Position numbers and translations under genes: made by a program
Assembly: GCF_001658005.1 (NCBI RefSeq)
Contig: NZ_CP015986.1
Location: forward strand, 2,605,501-2,669,500
Direction of reading: 5' to 3'
Length of the DNA: 64,000 nucleotides
DNA from: Sphingobium sp. EP60837
GTDB lineage: Bacteria > Pseudomonadota > Alphaproteobacteria > Sphingomonadales > Sphingomonadaceae
Shown here: positions 6,949 to 16,139 of the stretch, piece by piece
How the letters are laid out: every line of letters starts with the position of its first letter
Position numbering within the stretch: position 1 is the first letter of the stretch
Notes under the pieces: model-generated
What the model was told of the DNA's origin: nothing
Database searches by the model: none
Seen by the model: the letters and a program-made list of their open reading frames with translations, nothing else

Positions 6949-9288
6949 ATGGTATCGACCCAAAAGCAGAAAAAATCCGATAAGGTCCGGCCCGCCGGCT
7001 TTCCCACCCGCGATCAGGTGATGGACTTCATCACCTCCTCCGATCAGCCCGCAGGCAAGCGGGAGATCGCCAGGGCGTTCGGCCTCAAGGGGCAGGAAAA
7101 GATCGCGCTGAAGGCGCTGCTGAAGGACATGGCGGATGAGGGGCTGATCGATCTCGGCGCGGCCCGTGCGTTCCACAAGATGGGCGGCGTGCCGAAGGTC
7201 ACCGTGCTGCGGATCGTGGATGTCGATGACACGACCCTGATCGCCACGCCCGAGCGGTGGGAGGCTGAAGGCCAGCCCGCGCCACGCCTGCGCGTAGTCG
7301 AACGCGGCAAAAGGGGCGCGCTGACGATCGGCGATCGCATCCTCGCCAGGACGGAAGAGGCGGGGCGCGGCTGGGTAGCGCACCCGATGAAGAAGCTCGC
7401 CAAGGCGAGCGAAGAACTGCTCGGCGTGGTGGAAGCGGGCGAGGGGGGCAAGCTCTGGCTGCGGCCCGTCGATAAGCGCATTCGCAAGGACACACCGATC
7501 AGCGACGCGGGCAACGCCAATCCTGGCGACCTCGTGCTGGCTGAGCCTGTGGGCCGGCCTCCTCGGATCAGCGCCCGCATCACCGACATATTGGGTGATC
7601 CCTTCGCCCCGCGCAGCTTCAGCCTGATCGCGATACACAAGCACGGCATACCGCACGTCTTCCCCGAAAAGGTGGAGGATGAGGCGTTGGCAGCCGCGAA
7701 AATCGCCCTGCATGAGGACAAGCGCGAGGATCTGCGCCACCTGCCCATCGTGGCGATCGACCCCGTCGATGCGCGGGATCATGACGATGCTGTATGGGCC
7801 GCGCCGGACGAGGACCCCGCCAATCCCGGCGGCTATCGCGCCATCGTCGCCATCGCCGACGTCAGCTATTATGTCCGCCCCGGCAGTGCGCTCGACAAGG
7901 AAGCCCGCAAGCGCGGCAACAGCGTCTATTTCCCAGACCTCGTCGTCCCGATGCTGCCGCACCAGCTTTCGTCCGATATGTGCTCCCTGCGCGCAGGGCA
8001 GGACCGCGCGGCCATGGCCTGCCATCTCGTGGTCGATGCCTCAGGCAAGGTCACATCCTGGCGCTTCACCCGAGCAATCATCCGCGTCGCCGCCGTCCTC
8101 GCCTATGAAGACGCCCAAGCTGCTATCGACGGAGAAAAGCCCCTCTCCTTCAGGGGAGGAGTTGGGGTGGGGGAAAGCCCCGCAGCCGACCTTCTCGAAT
8201 CCGCCCTGAAACCCCTTTGGGCCTGCTGGAAACTTCTCCGCAAAGCCCGCGACAAGCGTGACCCTCTGGCGCTCGACCTGCCCGAACGCCGCGTCGTCCT
8301 GGACGACAATGGCAAGATCGTCAGCGTCGCTGTCCGCGAGCGCCTGGACGCGCACATGCTGATCGAGGATTATATGATCGCCGCGAACGTCGCCGCCGCC
8401 AAGGCGCTGGAGGCGAAGAAGGCGCCCGTCATGTATCGCGTCCACGAGCCGCCAAGCCGCGAAAAGCTGGTCGCTCTCAAGGACTATCTCGCGACCTTCG
8501 ACATCGAATTTGCGCTGGGGCAGGTGATCAAACCCTCAACTTTCAACCGCCTGATCGATCGCATCGGCGAGGCGGAGGAAAAGCCGCAGATCATGGAGCA
8601 GATCCTGCGCAGCCAGACACAGGCTTATTACGCGCCGCAAAATATGGGGCATTTCGGCCTGGCGCTTGGCTCCTACGCCCACTTCACCTCGCCCATCCGC
8701 CGCTATGCCGACCTTCTCGTTCACCGCGCGCTTGTCGGCGCCTATGGCCTTGAACTGCCCGCGCCCAAGGGCGGCGTCCTGCCCGACCGCACATCGCTCA
8801 GCGGCGATGACTATGAGAATATGGGCCGCGTCGGCGAAATGATCAGCCAGCATGAACGTCGCGCCATGGAAGCGGAGCGGGAGACGATCGATCGCTATGT
8901 CGCTGCCTATCTCGCCGCGCATGTGGGCGAGTTGGTCAATGCGCGGATCACCGGCGTCCAGAATTTCGGGTTTTTTGCCACGGTGGAAGGGCTCGGCGGC
9001 GACGGCCTCGTTCCTGTCTCCACCATGGGCGATGAACGCTTCTTCTTCGATGAGGCGGGCCGCGCGCTCGAAGGGGTGCAGAGCGGCGACCGCTACACGG
9101 TCGGTCAGCACCTCCAACTGCGTCTGGCCGAAGCCGACCCGATCAACGGCAGCTTGCGCTTCGAACTCCCCGATGCGCCCCCGCAACGGCCGAGCTTCAA
9201 AAAGGATCGGATGCGCCCCGGCGCCAAACGCGGCCGTCCCGCCAACATCCGCCACATTGGCTCAAAGCGGGGGCGACACGGGCGATAG
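6949..9288 (+). CDS. rnr: Ribonuclease R (exoribonuclease II superfamily)
   Basis: A 779-residue 3'-5' exoribonuclease that degrades structured RNA. In order it has an N-terminal winged-helix region, cold-shock RNA-binding domains, an RNB catalytic domain with the metal-binding aspartates in IDPVDARDHDDAV (about residue 268), the AHFTSPIRRYADLLVHR motif, a C-terminal S1 domain (about 655-735) and a very basic tail. ATG at 6949 follows the MOSC gene by 67 bases. Oddity: bases about 8137-8181 carry a palindromic repeat in frame, adding roughly 15-20 residues (KPLSFRGGVGVGESP) to the RNB domain without breaking the frame. Confidence 0.93.
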   Translation: MVSTQKQKKSDKVRPAGFPTRDQVMDFITSSDQPAGKREIARAFGLKGQEKIALKALLKDMADEGLIDLGAARAFHKMGGVPKVTVLRIVDVDDTTLIATPERWEAEGQPAPRLRVVERGKRGALTIGDRILARTEEAGRGWVAHPMKKLAKASEELLGVVEAGEGGKLWLRPVDKRIRKDTPISDAGNANPGDLVLAEPVGRPPRISARITDILGDPFAPRSFSLIAIHKHGIPHVFPEKVEDEALAAAKIALHEDKREDLRHLPIVAIDPVDARDHDDAVWAAPDEDPANPGGYRAIVAIADVSYYVRPGSALDKEARKRGNSVYFPDLVVPMLPHQLSSDMCSLRAGQDRAAMACHLVVDASGKVTSWRFTRAIIRVAAVLAYEDAQAAIDGEKPLSFRGGVGVGESPAADLLESALKPLWACWKLLRKARDKRDPLALDLPERRVVLDDNGKIVSVAVRERLDAHMLIEDYMIAANVAAAKALEAKKAPVMYRVHEPPSREKLVALKDYLATFDIEFALGQVIKPSTFNRLIDRIGEAEEKPQIMEQILRSQTQAYYAPQNMGHFGLALGSYAHFTSPIRRYADLLVHRALVGAYGLELPAPKGGVLPDRTSLSGDDYENMGRVGEMISQHERRAMEAERETIDRYVAAYLAAHVGELVNARITGVQNFGFFATVEGLGGDGLVPVSTMGDERFFFDEAGRALEGVQSGDRYTVGQHLQLRLAEADPINGSLRFELPDAPPQRPSFKKDRMRPGAKRGRPANIRHIGSKRGRHGR
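8137..8181. repeat. Palindromic repeat inserted in frame within rnr
   Basis: The DNA reads CCCCTCTCCTTCAGGGGAGG then AGTTGGGGTGGGGG. It is a C-rich arm, a short loop and a G-rich arm, followed by a G-rich tail. This is the form of dispersed repeats usually found between genes in sphingomonads. Here it is translated as a Gly/Val-rich stretch unlike the flanking RNB sequence. It has no stop codon in the reading frame used. Confidence 0.7.
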
Positions 9289-9317
9289 GGGGGGGCTGTA
9301 CCTCTCGCGCCCCACCT

Positions 9318-9343
9318 CCCTTCGCCCTGAGCTTGTCGAAGGG
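9318..9343. repeat. Short dispersed palindrome between rnr and usp
   Basis: CCCTTCG and CGAAGGG flank CCTGAGCTTGT-type spacer sequence. This is a very common intergenic repeat in sphingomonad genomes (from general knowledge). It lies between two convergent genes and could act as a bidirectional attenuating hairpin, although no clean T-run follows. Confidence 0.6.
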
Positions 9344-9362
9344 CGCTTCTTTGTCTTCACCG

Positions 9363-9818
9363 CTAACTTAGCCGATCAATAGCCTCGACACTGAGCCCGC
9401 CCGGAATGACCATGATAGGGCAGGGAAGCTTGCCCGCATCGGCCCCCGCAAAGTGCGAAACCAGCGCGCCCGGATGGCCGCTGGCAGCCGCGCCCAGCAC
9501 CAGCGCAGCCACATCGGGCATTTCGTCTAGCGTCTCGCGAACGAGGGCGACCGGGTCCCCCTGCCGCACCGTGATGCTGGGTCGAATGCCTGACTCTTCT
9601 GTCAGCGTGCCCGCGGCGTTGGTCACCAGCGCCTCCGCGCGTTGCCGGGCTTCATCCTCCATGGTCGCCTGGACACCGCCCCACTGGACGAACTCCGCAG
9701 GCGGAACGAGGGCAAGGATGCGGATCGACCCCGACGTCTTGGCGGCACGCCGCGCCGCGAAACGGAGCGCCGTTTCCGCCTCGGGCGATTCGTCCACTAC
9801 AACCAGATAAGTGCGCAT
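9363..9818 (-). CDS. Universal stress protein (UspA family)
   Basis: A 151-residue single-domain Usp. It starts with MRTYLVVVDESPEAETALRFA, the standard first strand and helix, and has VLGAAASGHPGALVSHFAG near 108-126 in place of the ATP-binding G-2x-G-9x-G(S/T) loop, ending CPIMVIPGG. The loop is imperfect, so nucleotide binding is uncertain. It is divergent from pdhC and shares with it a 207-base control region containing a tandem dyad. Confidence 0.85.
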   Translation of the reverse strand: MRTYLVVVDESPEAETALRFAARRAAKTSGSIRILALVPPAEFVQWGGVQATMEDEARQRAEALVTNAAGTLTEESGIRPSITVRQGDPVALVRETLDEMPDVAALVLGAAASGHPGALVSHFAGADAGKLPCPIMVIPGGLSVEAIDRLS

Positions 9819-9873
9819 GGCTGTCGCATCCCTTGTCGCATTGGCGGGCGAACCGGCTCTTGCCCTGCATCCT

Positions 9874-9913
9874 TGAACCGATTTGGTGAATTGTGAACCA
9901 GTCTGGTGAAATG
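9874..9913. promoter_or_regulatory. Tandem 20-bp dyad in the usp-pdhC divergent promoter region
   Basis: Two directly abutting 20-base units, TGAACCGATTTGGTGAATTG and TGAACCAGTCTGGTGAAATG, match at 15 of 20 positions. Each is itself a dyad (ACC[A/G]-N3-TGGT core). The period of two helical turns and the position between divergent genes suggest an operator for a dimeric regulator, possibly of the GntR type. This is inference from pattern alone. Confidence 0.55.
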
Positions 9914-10025
9914 TGGCTGATTATCGACCCGGGCGCAAGCCGCGGCCTTGACCCTCCGGTCCAAAGGGTGAAAACGGCTGTCAACGCTGCCCGCCCGCTC
10001 GGGAAAAGAAGAGAGGCCTTCACGC

Positions 10026-11306
10026 ATGAGCAAGAACATTCAGATGCCTGCTTTGTCCCCCACGATGGAAGAAGGGACGCTGGCGAAATGGCTGGTGAAG
10101 GAAGGTGACACGGTCTCCTCTGGCGACCTGCTCGCGGAGATCGAAACCGACAAGGCGACGATGGAGTTCGAGGCCGTGGATGAGGGCAAGATCGCGAAGA
10201 TCCTGGTCGCCGAAGGCTCTGAAGGCGTCAAGGTCGGCACGGTCATCGCCATCATCGCCGAAGAGGGCGAGGACCTTGCCGAGGCGGCCGCAGGTGGCGG
10301 AGCGCCCGCACCGAAGCCTGCCGCAACGCCCAAGGCGGACCCCGTCCCCGCGAAGGCTGAAGCGCCGGCCCCCAAAGCCGATGCGCCGGCCGCAAAATCC
10401 GACGATCGCGTGAAGGCCAGCCCGCTCGCGCGCCGCCTCGCGCAGGCCAAGGGCGTCGACCTCGCCAGCGTCACCGGTTCCGGCCCCAACGGCCGCGTCG
10501 TCAAGGCAGACCTGGAGGGCGCCGCTCCCACAGCCGCCGCGCCCGCCGCCGCTGCAACCCAGGCTCCCGCTGCCGCACCCGCGCCGGCCGCGGTCCACGC
10601 CGCACAGGACTTCGGCATCCCGCATGAAGTCATCAAGCTCAGCGGGATGCGCAAGACGATCGCGCGCCGCCTCACCGAATCCAAGCAGCAGGTGCCGCAC
10701 ATCTACCTCACCGTCGATGTGCAGCTCGACAAGCTGCTGAAACTGCGCGGAGAACTCAACGCCGGCCTCGCCAGCCGCAACGTCAAGCTGTCGGTCAACG
10801 ACCTGCTGATCAAGGCGCTCGGCGTTGCCCTCATCCAGGTGCCCGCATGCAATGTGCAGTTCGCGGGCGATCAGATGCTGCAATTCAAGCGCGCCGATAT
10901 CGCCGTCGCCGTCTCGATCCCCGGGGGCCTCATCACCCCGATCGTCGCCGGTGCGGACAGCAAGGGCGTCGCCGCCATCTCCACCGAGATGAAGGACCTC
11001 GCCGCCCGCGCCAAGGACGGCAAGCTTAAGCCTGAGGAATATCAGGGGGGCACCGCGTCCCTTTCCAACATGGGCATGTTCGGCATCAAGCAGTTCGAAG
11101 CCGTCATCAATCCGCCCCAGGCCATGATCATGGCCATCGGCGCGGGCGAAAAGCGGCCCTTCGTCGTGGATGACTCGCTCCAGATCGCGACCGTCATGTC
11201 CGCCACCGGCAGCTTCGACCATCGTGCCATTGACGGCGCGGACGGCGCGCGCCTGATGCAGGTCTTCCGCGAATTGGTCGAAAACCCGCTCGGCATGCTC
11301 GCCTGA
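10026..11306 (+). CDS. pdhC: Pyruvate dehydrogenase complex E2, dihydrolipoamide acetyltransferase
   Basis: A 426-residue E2 with one lipoyl domain (1-80, lipoylated Lys43 in [10 protein letters not shown]), an Ala/Pro-rich linker (about 90-130), an E3/E1-binding domain ([10 protein letters not shown] through [12 protein letters not shown]), a second Ala/Pro linker and a C-terminal acetyltransferase domain with the catalytic [12 protein letters not shown] motif. It transfers acetyl groups from E1 to CoA. The linkage to lpdA supports the pyruvate complex rather than oxoglutarate; the E1 genes are not in the window. Its stop overlaps the next start (TGATG). Confidence 0.93.
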   Translation: MSKNIQMPALSPTMEEGTLAKWLVKEGDTVSSGDLLAEIETDKATMEFEAVDEGKIAKILVAEGSEGVKVGTVIAIIAEEGEDLAEAAAGGGAPAPKPAATPKADPVPAKAEAPAPKADAPAAKSDDRVKASPLARRLAQAKGVDLASVTGSGPNGRVVKADLEGAAPTAAAPAAAATQAPAAAPAPAAVHAAQDFGIPHEVIKLSGMRKTIARRLTESKQQVPHIYLTVDVQLDKLLKLRGELNAGLASRNVKLSVNDLLIKALGVALIQVPACNVQFAGDQMLQFKRADIAVAVSIPGGLITPIVAGADSKGVAAISTEMKDLAARAKDGKLKPEEYQGGTASLSNMGMFGIKQFEAVINPPQAMIMAIGAGEKRPFVVDDSLQIATVMSATGSFDHRAIDGADGARLMQVFRELVENPLGMLA

Positions 11307-11722
11307 TGGCTTTCATCGACGAACAGCCGCCGGAGGCAAGCCCGGCGGTCCGCGTCATCGCGATGCCCGCTGATACCAATCCCTATGGGGATATTTTCGG
11401 CGGCTGGCTGATGAGCCTGATGGACTCCGCCGCTGGTTCCGTGGCGGCGCGGCACAGCCATGGCCGCGCCGTGACCATTGCGGTCGAAGGCATGACCTTC
11501 CTGCGCCCGGTCGTCGTCGGCGATGAAGTGTCGGTGTTCGCGACGCTCAAGTCGGTCGGCCGTACGTCGATGAAGATCGCGGTCGAAGCTTGGCGGCGGA
11601 CCCGCCATGACGACCGCTCCTACCGCGTGACTCAGGCCACCTTCACCTTCGTGGCGATCGGTGAAGATCGCCAGCCCCGTTCCGTGCCGCCCCTCCCGGC
11701 GGAATCAGACAAGAAAGACTGA
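11306..11722 (+). CDS. Acyl-CoA thioesterase (hotdog fold, YciA-like)
   Basis: A 138-residue single-hotdog protein. MPADTNPYGDIFGGWLMSLMDSAA (about 13-36) is the active-site region of YciA/BACH thioesterases, including the conserved Asn and Asp, and is followed by EGMTFLRPVVVGDEVSVFA. These enzymes hydrolyse acyl-CoA to free CoA and acid. It lies between E2 and E3 with a one-base overlap upstream and two bases between stop and start downstream, so it is cotranscribed with pdhC and lpdA. A role in relieving acyl-CoA or recycling CoA near the complex is inference. Confidence 0.88.
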   Translation: MAFIDEQPPEASPAVRVIAMPADTNPYGDIFGGWLMSLMDSAAGSVAARHSHGRAVTIAVEGMTFLRPVVVGDEVSVFATLKSVGRTSMKIAVEAWRRTRHDDRSYRVTQATFTFVAIGEDRQPRSVPPLPAESDKKD

Positions 11723-11724
11723 TC

Positions 11725-13122
11725 ATGGCTGACAATTACGATGTCATCGTTCTGGGTTCTGGGCCCGGCGGCTATGTGGCCGCGATCCGCGCCGCGCAGC
11801 TGGGGCTCAAGACCGCCATCGTCGAACGCGAAAATCTCGGCGGCATCTGCCTCAACTGGGGCTGCATCCCCACCAAAGCGCTGCTGCGTTCGGCCGAAAT
11901 CTATCATTATATGCAGCATGCCAAGGATTATGGCCTGGCCGCTGAAAAGATCAGCGCTGATATCGACGCGGTGGTGAAGCGCTCGCGGGGCGTTGCAAAG
12001 CAGCTCAATCAGGGCGTCACGCACCTGATGAAGAAGAACAAGATCACCGTCCACATGGGCGAGGGCAAGCTGACCGGCAAGGGCAAGCTCAGCGTCACCA
12101 AGGACGGAAAGACCGAGGAGCTGACGGCGAAGAACATCATCGTCGCCACCGGCGCGCGCGCCCGCGACCTGCCCTTCGCTAAGGCGGACGGCAAGCGCGT
12201 CTGGACCTACCGTCACGCTATGACCCCGCCCGAAATGCCGACCAAGCTGCTGGTGATCGGGTCGGGCGCCATCGGCATAGAATTTGCCAGCTTCTACAAT
12301 GACATGGGCGCGGACGTCACGGTCGTCGAAATGCTCGACCGCGTCGTTCCGGTCGAGGATGCCGACGTTTCCGCCTTCCTCGAAAAGGCGCTGAAGAAGC
12401 AGGGCATGACCATCATGACCGGCGCGGGCCTGGAAAAGTTGGAAATCGGCGCGAATGGCGTAAAGGCCGCGATCAAGGGCAAGGACGGCAAGATCGTCAA
12501 TGGCGACTATAGCCATGTCATCGTCGCCATCGGCATCGTTCCCAACACGGAAAATATCGGCCTCAAGGAACTGGGCGTCGCGATGGACGACCGTGGGTTC
12601 CTCAAGACCGACGAAATGTGCCGCACCAATGTCGATGGGCTATGGGCGATCGGCGACATCACCGCGCCGCCATGGCTGGCGCACAAGGCCAGCCATGAAG
12701 GCGTGATCGCGGCCGAAGCGATCGCGGGCAAGCATCCGCATGCCATGGACCCGCGCAACATTCCGGGCTGCACCTATTGCCACCCGCAGATCGCCAGCGT
12801 CGGCCTCACCGAAGCCAAGGCGAAGGAAGCAGGCTATGAGGTGAAGGTCGGCATGTTCCCCTTCATCGGCAACGGCAAAGCGATCGCGCTGGGCGAGGCG
12901 GAAGGCTTCACCAAGACCGTGTTCGACGCTAAGACCGGCGAACTGCTGGGCGCGCACATGGTCGGCGCCGAAGTCACCGAAATGATCCAGGGCTTCACCG
13001 TCGGCAAGACGCTGGAAACGACCGAGGCGGAATTGATGCACACGGTCTTCCCGCATCCGACCATTTCGGAATCGATGCACGAAAGCGTGCTCGCCGCCTA
13101 TGGGCGCGCGCTTCATATCTGA
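11725..13122 (+). CDS. lpdA: Dihydrolipoyl dehydrogenase (E3)
   Basis: A 465-residue flavoprotein disulfide reductase. It has an N-terminal FAD motif GSGPGGYVAA, the redox-active CLNWGCIP (Cys42 and Cys47), a central NAD-binding GSGAIGIEFASFY, a second FAD motif ending in GDI, and the C-terminal dimer-interface HPTISESMHE with the catalytic His-Glu pair. It reoxidises dihydrolipoamide on E2 using NAD. The family-typical length and the operon with E2 make the assignment firm. Its 3' end overlaps the PAP2 gene by 23 bases. Confidence 0.95.
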   Translation: MADNYDVIVLGSGPGGYVAAIRAAQLGLKTAIVERENLGGICLNWGCIPTKALLRSAEIYHYMQHAKDYGLAAEKISADIDAVVKRSRGVAKQLNQGVTHLMKKNKITVHMGEGKLTGKGKLSVTKDGKTEELTAKNIIVATGARARDLPFAKADGKRVWTYRHAMTPPEMPTKLLVIGSGAIGIEFASFYNDMGADVTVVEMLDRVVPVEDADVSAFLEKALKKQGMTIMTGAGLEKLEIGANGVKAAIKGKDGKIVNGDYSHVIVAIGIVPNTENIGLKELGVAMDDRGFLKTDEMCRTNVDGLWAIGDITAPPWLAHKASHEGVIAAEAIAGKHPHAMDPRNIPGCTYCHPQIASVGLTEAKAKEAGYEVKVGMFPFIGNGKAIALGEAEGFTKTVFDAKTGELLGAHMVGAEVTEMIQGFTVGKTLETTEAELMHTVFPHPTISESMHESVLAAYGRALHI

Positions 13123-13744
13123 TCGCCGATCCTGGCTAAGCGGCGCGGGGGCTTTCGCCTTCGCGCTCCTTTGCGTGCTGGCCATCGCCCTGCTGCAGCG
13201 GTCGGGGTTCTTCGATGGCCTGAACATCGGCGCGATGAGCGCGGCGGGGCAAGCGCGCGACAGCAGCCCCGCCATCACATCACTGATGGTAGCCGCGTCG
13301 ATCCTTGGCGACACCGGCGGCCGCTTTGCCATCCTCGCCGCGGCTCTCGCCATTTTGCTGTGGAAGGGCAAGCGGCCGGACGCCGCTTGGCTGGCGCTGA
13401 CCATGGCGGCCGGGACCCTTCTCAATCTTGGCCTCAAGCAGATCTTCGCCGCGCCGCGTCCCGATCTGCTGCCCCATCTCGACATCGTCCATAGCTACAG
13501 CTTCCCCAGCGGCCATGCGGCGGGCAACATGATGCTGTTCGGCGCTCTTGCCATGCTGGCCGGACGCCGGAGCTTTTATGCCGCCGCCGGGCTGATCATA
13601 GCCCTGATCGGCATCAGCCGCGTTTGGCTCGGAGTTCATTGGCCGAGCGACGTCATGGCAGGCTGGGTCGAAGGGCTAGGCTGGCTATTCCTCTGCCGCC
13701 ACTGGCTACCAGCGCGGCGAGGGGAGCAGCAGCGCACCGCTTAA
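13100..13744 (+). CDS. PAP2-family membrane phosphatase
   Basis: A 214-residue polytopic membrane protein. The three PAP2 motifs are present: KQIFAAPRP (about residues 112-120), PSGHAAG and SRVWLGVHWPSDVMAG, giving the catalytic Lys-Arg, Ser-Gly-His and Arg-His-Asp sets. Such enzymes dephosphorylate lipid or polyprenyl phosphates on the periplasmic face. Five to six hydrophobic helices can be seen. The start at 13100 lies inside lpdA, suggesting translational coupling. The 3' end overlaps the convergent DUF2142 gene by 39 bases. Confidence 0.85.
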   Translation: MGARFISDRRSWLSGAGAFAFALLCVLAIALLQRSGFFDGLNIGAMSAAGQARDSSPAITSLMVAASILGDTGGRFAILAAALAILLWKGKRPDAAWLALTMAAGTLLNLGLKQIFAAPRPDLLPHLDIVHSYSFPSGHAAGNMMLFGALAMLAGRRSFYAAAGLIIALIGISRVWLGVHWPSDVMAGWVEGLGWLFLCRHWLPARRGEQQRTA

Positions 13745-15193
13745 CCGCTGATGCGGCGGCATCCCGTCGGTCGTGACGAAGCCGTGAACCCAGAAACTGT
13801 CATAGGCGCTGGCGACTGCCACCAGCAGCAACAGCAGCGCCGCACCTACGAAGATCGGTCGCGCCATCCTCAAGCCAGCTCCCGGCATGATCGCCAGCAA
13901 GGCGAGCGGCAGCAGCGGAAGGAAATAGCGCCCTTGCGTACCCTGGATAAAATCGGCCCCCAGCGGCGTGCCCGTCAGATACATGGCCGTTTCGATCAGC
14001 AGCGCAGTGCCAGCCGCTACCGCCAGCCACCACAGCCGACGGCCCATGCCGATCCGCACTCCCGACCCGCTCAGCACCGCTGCGGCCAGCATCCCGCCCG
14101 CTAACGGATAGGCAGCAAGCGGCAGCAGGATCGCGTTCCATCCGAACCGCCCGACGATTTGCAGCACATAGACCGGCGCACGCTCGATGACGCTGGAAAC
14201 AAGCGTTTGGCCGAACGCAATCGGATCGGCCATTATGACCGCAAGCTGCGCGCCCAGCGGCGCGGTCATGACGGTCTCGCCGGTCTTGCGCGACATGATG
14301 TGATAGAGCGCCTGGCTCCCGCCCGACATCTTCATCCACGCGACGAAGGCCACTGCGCCTAACGCCATCGCGCCAAGCAGCAGCCACGGCCTTGCGTCCC
14401 GCCGATGCTGCGGCCATTGCAGCCCCGCAGCCATCAGCGGCAGATAAACCCCCTTGGCCAGCGCCAGTAGCGGTCCGGCAATCAGCAGTCCGGCAGATCG
14501 CGCGGGATTGCTCCCCATTGCGGCCATGCGCAGCGAAAGCGCCAGTCCAACAAATCCAATCCCGTTGATGACAGCATCCGGGGAAAGCGACCCCGTCTGA
14601 TAACAAAATGTCGGCAGCAGCGCCGTCGCCAGCAAGCCATTGCGGCCGAATGGCATAAGGCTCAGCGCCACACCCAGCAGCACCAGACCCGCGAGCGCAT
14701 TGATCAGCCTCCCGATGTAGAAGCTCCCCAAGCGGGGGAGGCCAAGCATATCGCCCAGCAGCAGCCCGGCAGCGCCCGGCGCATATAAGCTCGGCGCATA
14801 ATTGGCGACATTAGGAAAGTCGGCAAAGCTCGTTCCCGGCCGTCCTGCGTCGGCCACCCACGCCTTCGCCAACATCGCGTGGTCGAACCGGCGTAATTCA
14901 GGTGGCACATCGGTCGGAAAGCTCACCCCATGCAGGTCAACAGCCGATCGCGGCAACTCAGCACCAATCAAATCGCCCCGCTGCTCCACCAACACACGCC
15001 AGTCCGACAAAAGCAGCGCCTTCATATAATGCTGATTTTCGTCCGGCGCCTGAAAAGGCGGAGTGAGAACTGCAAACGCCAAAGTCACGACGCAAATAAA
15101 TGCCAGCAGCCATGCCTGCATGGCGCTTGCCGGAATGGCAAAGGGCAGGGGAAACGCCGCGCCACGCCTTATCGATATTTTGTCCTGCCGCAT
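13706..15193 (-). CDS. DUF2142 polytopic membrane protein
   Basis: A 495-residue integral membrane protein with about ten to twelve hydrophobic segments. After the first helix comes TPPFQAPDENQHYMKA, the signature of DUF2142 proteins, which resemble GT-C glycosyltransferases in having acidic residues in the first periplasmic loop. It may act in polysaccharide or cell-envelope assembly, but no substrate can be given. It is convergent with, and overlaps, the PAP2 gene. Its start ATG at 15193 is followed upstream by repeat-like sequence. Confidence 0.8.
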   Translation of the reverse strand: MRQDKISIRRGAAFPLPFAIPASAMQAWLLAFICVVTLAFAVLTPPFQAPDENQHYMKALLLSDWRVLVEQRGDLIGAELPRSAVDLHGVSFPTDVPPELRRFDHAMLAKAWVADAGRPGTSFADFPNVANYAPSLYAPGAAGLLLGDMLGLPRLGSFYIGRLINALAGLVLLGVALSLMPFGRNGLLATALLPTFCYQTGSLSPDAVINGIGFVGLALSLRMAAMGSNPARSAGLLIAGPLLALAKGVYLPLMAAGLQWPQHRRDARPWLLLGAMALGAVAFVAWMKMSGGSQALYHIMSRKTGETVMTAPLGAQLAVIMADPIAFGQTLVSSVIERAPVYVLQIVGRFGWNAILLPLAAYPLAGGMLAAAVLSGSGVRIGMGRRLWWLAVAAGTALLIETAMYLTGTPLGADFIQGTQGRYFLPLLPLALLAIMPGAGLRMARPIFVGAALLLLLVAVASAYDSFWVHGFVTTDGMPPHQRLSGALLLPSPRW

Positions 15194-15362
15194 GGCCCCT
15201 GTTTCATCCCATCATTCCACCTCCCGAAGGGGGAGAGGCTAGCTGATAGCCGCCAATTGGTAACGCAGTGTCAACGTCGGTTTTGGGTGGGTTGCCGACT
15301 GGCTGCAATCGGATACAAAACGTCAATAACAGTCATGCGTAAACGGGATTTTTGCACCTGTG

Positions 15363-15902
15363 ATGTCGGATCAACAGCAACAACATCAAAGAGCCATTTA
15401 TCGGGGACTGCTGCGCGTCGCTCTCGTTTGGGGTGTCGATCTTGATAACGCCAAGACCAATCCCGTTTTCTGGCATAACGGGGCATTGAACTATGTCTCG
15501 CCCATGTCGCATGATGAAGCAGTGTTCGATTTTCTTCGAAGCAGAAGATTGATGAGCGAGGGGCATAATCATGCTCATCGGCTTGAATTTTCATTCGATA
15601 AACTCGATGATGTGGCCGATGCCGACTTCGCAAAAGGTTTGGATTTCGAAGAAATCTTAGGTTTTCTGGTGATGCAACTAGCGTATCGGTTTAATTACTT
15701 GAGCCTATCTCCGCATGGAGAATCGCACTTGCGGACTGGAAACGACGAGAGAGACAATGAGGCAAATACACTTCTGCGGCACATTTCCGCGCTGGGCTAT
15801 CTAGAGGAATTATCACAGCAATCTGCCCCGAGCAGTTACAGATGGACGAAGAAGGCCGCCCCCATGCTCAAAACATATTTGTTCTGCGAGTTAGAGGAAT
15901 AA
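15363..15902 (+). CDS. Hypothetical protein with possible C-terminal winged helix
   Basis: A 179-residue soluble protein that I do not recognise. It starts ATGTCGGAT at 15363 (a GTG at 15360 is alternative) and opens with a Gln-rich stretch. The middle is acidic, and the last 45 residues (LLRHISALGYLEELS, then SYRWTKKAAPML) have the look of a winged-helix fold in a regulator. Base composition is clearly more AT-rich than the neighbours, and repeat sequences lie on both sides. Both point to recent acquisition. No partner gene is next to it. Confidence 0.6.
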   Translation: MSDQQQQHQRAIYRGLLRVALVWGVDLDNAKTNPVFWHNGALNYVSPMSHDEAVFDFLRSRRLMSEGHNHAHRLEFSFDKLDDVADADFAKGLDFEEILGFLVMQLAYRFNYLSLSPHGESHLRTGNDERDNEANTLLRHISALGYLEELSQQSAPSSYRWTKKAAPMLKTYLFCELEE

Positions 15903-15972
15903 CGTCCGCTATGAGCGGCGAAATCTCGACCGCCAAACGTCTCGTAGTGGTCGTTAGCCGACAACTCTACCG

Positions 15973-16052
15973 TCATGCCGGCCTTGAGCCGGCATCCCGC
16001 TTCTTCTGATTGGCAATGTTAAGCGGGACCCCAGATCAAGTCCGGGGTGACG
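15973..16052. repeat. Pair of dispersed palindromic repeats
   Basis: Two hairpins lie in tandem: ATGCCGGC-cttga-GCCGGCAT at 15975-15995 and ACCCC-N10-GGGGT around 16028-16048 within GTCCGGGGTGACG. Both arms are of the widely dispersed 'cgtcatgccgg / aagtccggggtgacg' type seen in sphingomonads and relatives. The stretch 15903-16139 holds no gene. Confidence 0.65.
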
Positions 16053-16139
16053 AAGGACTGGCGACCGTCCTCAGTCGAAAGCGGGAACACCCTCAACGCC
16101 CCGGATCAACTCATCAGGCCACCCGCGCCCGCCCAGTCG

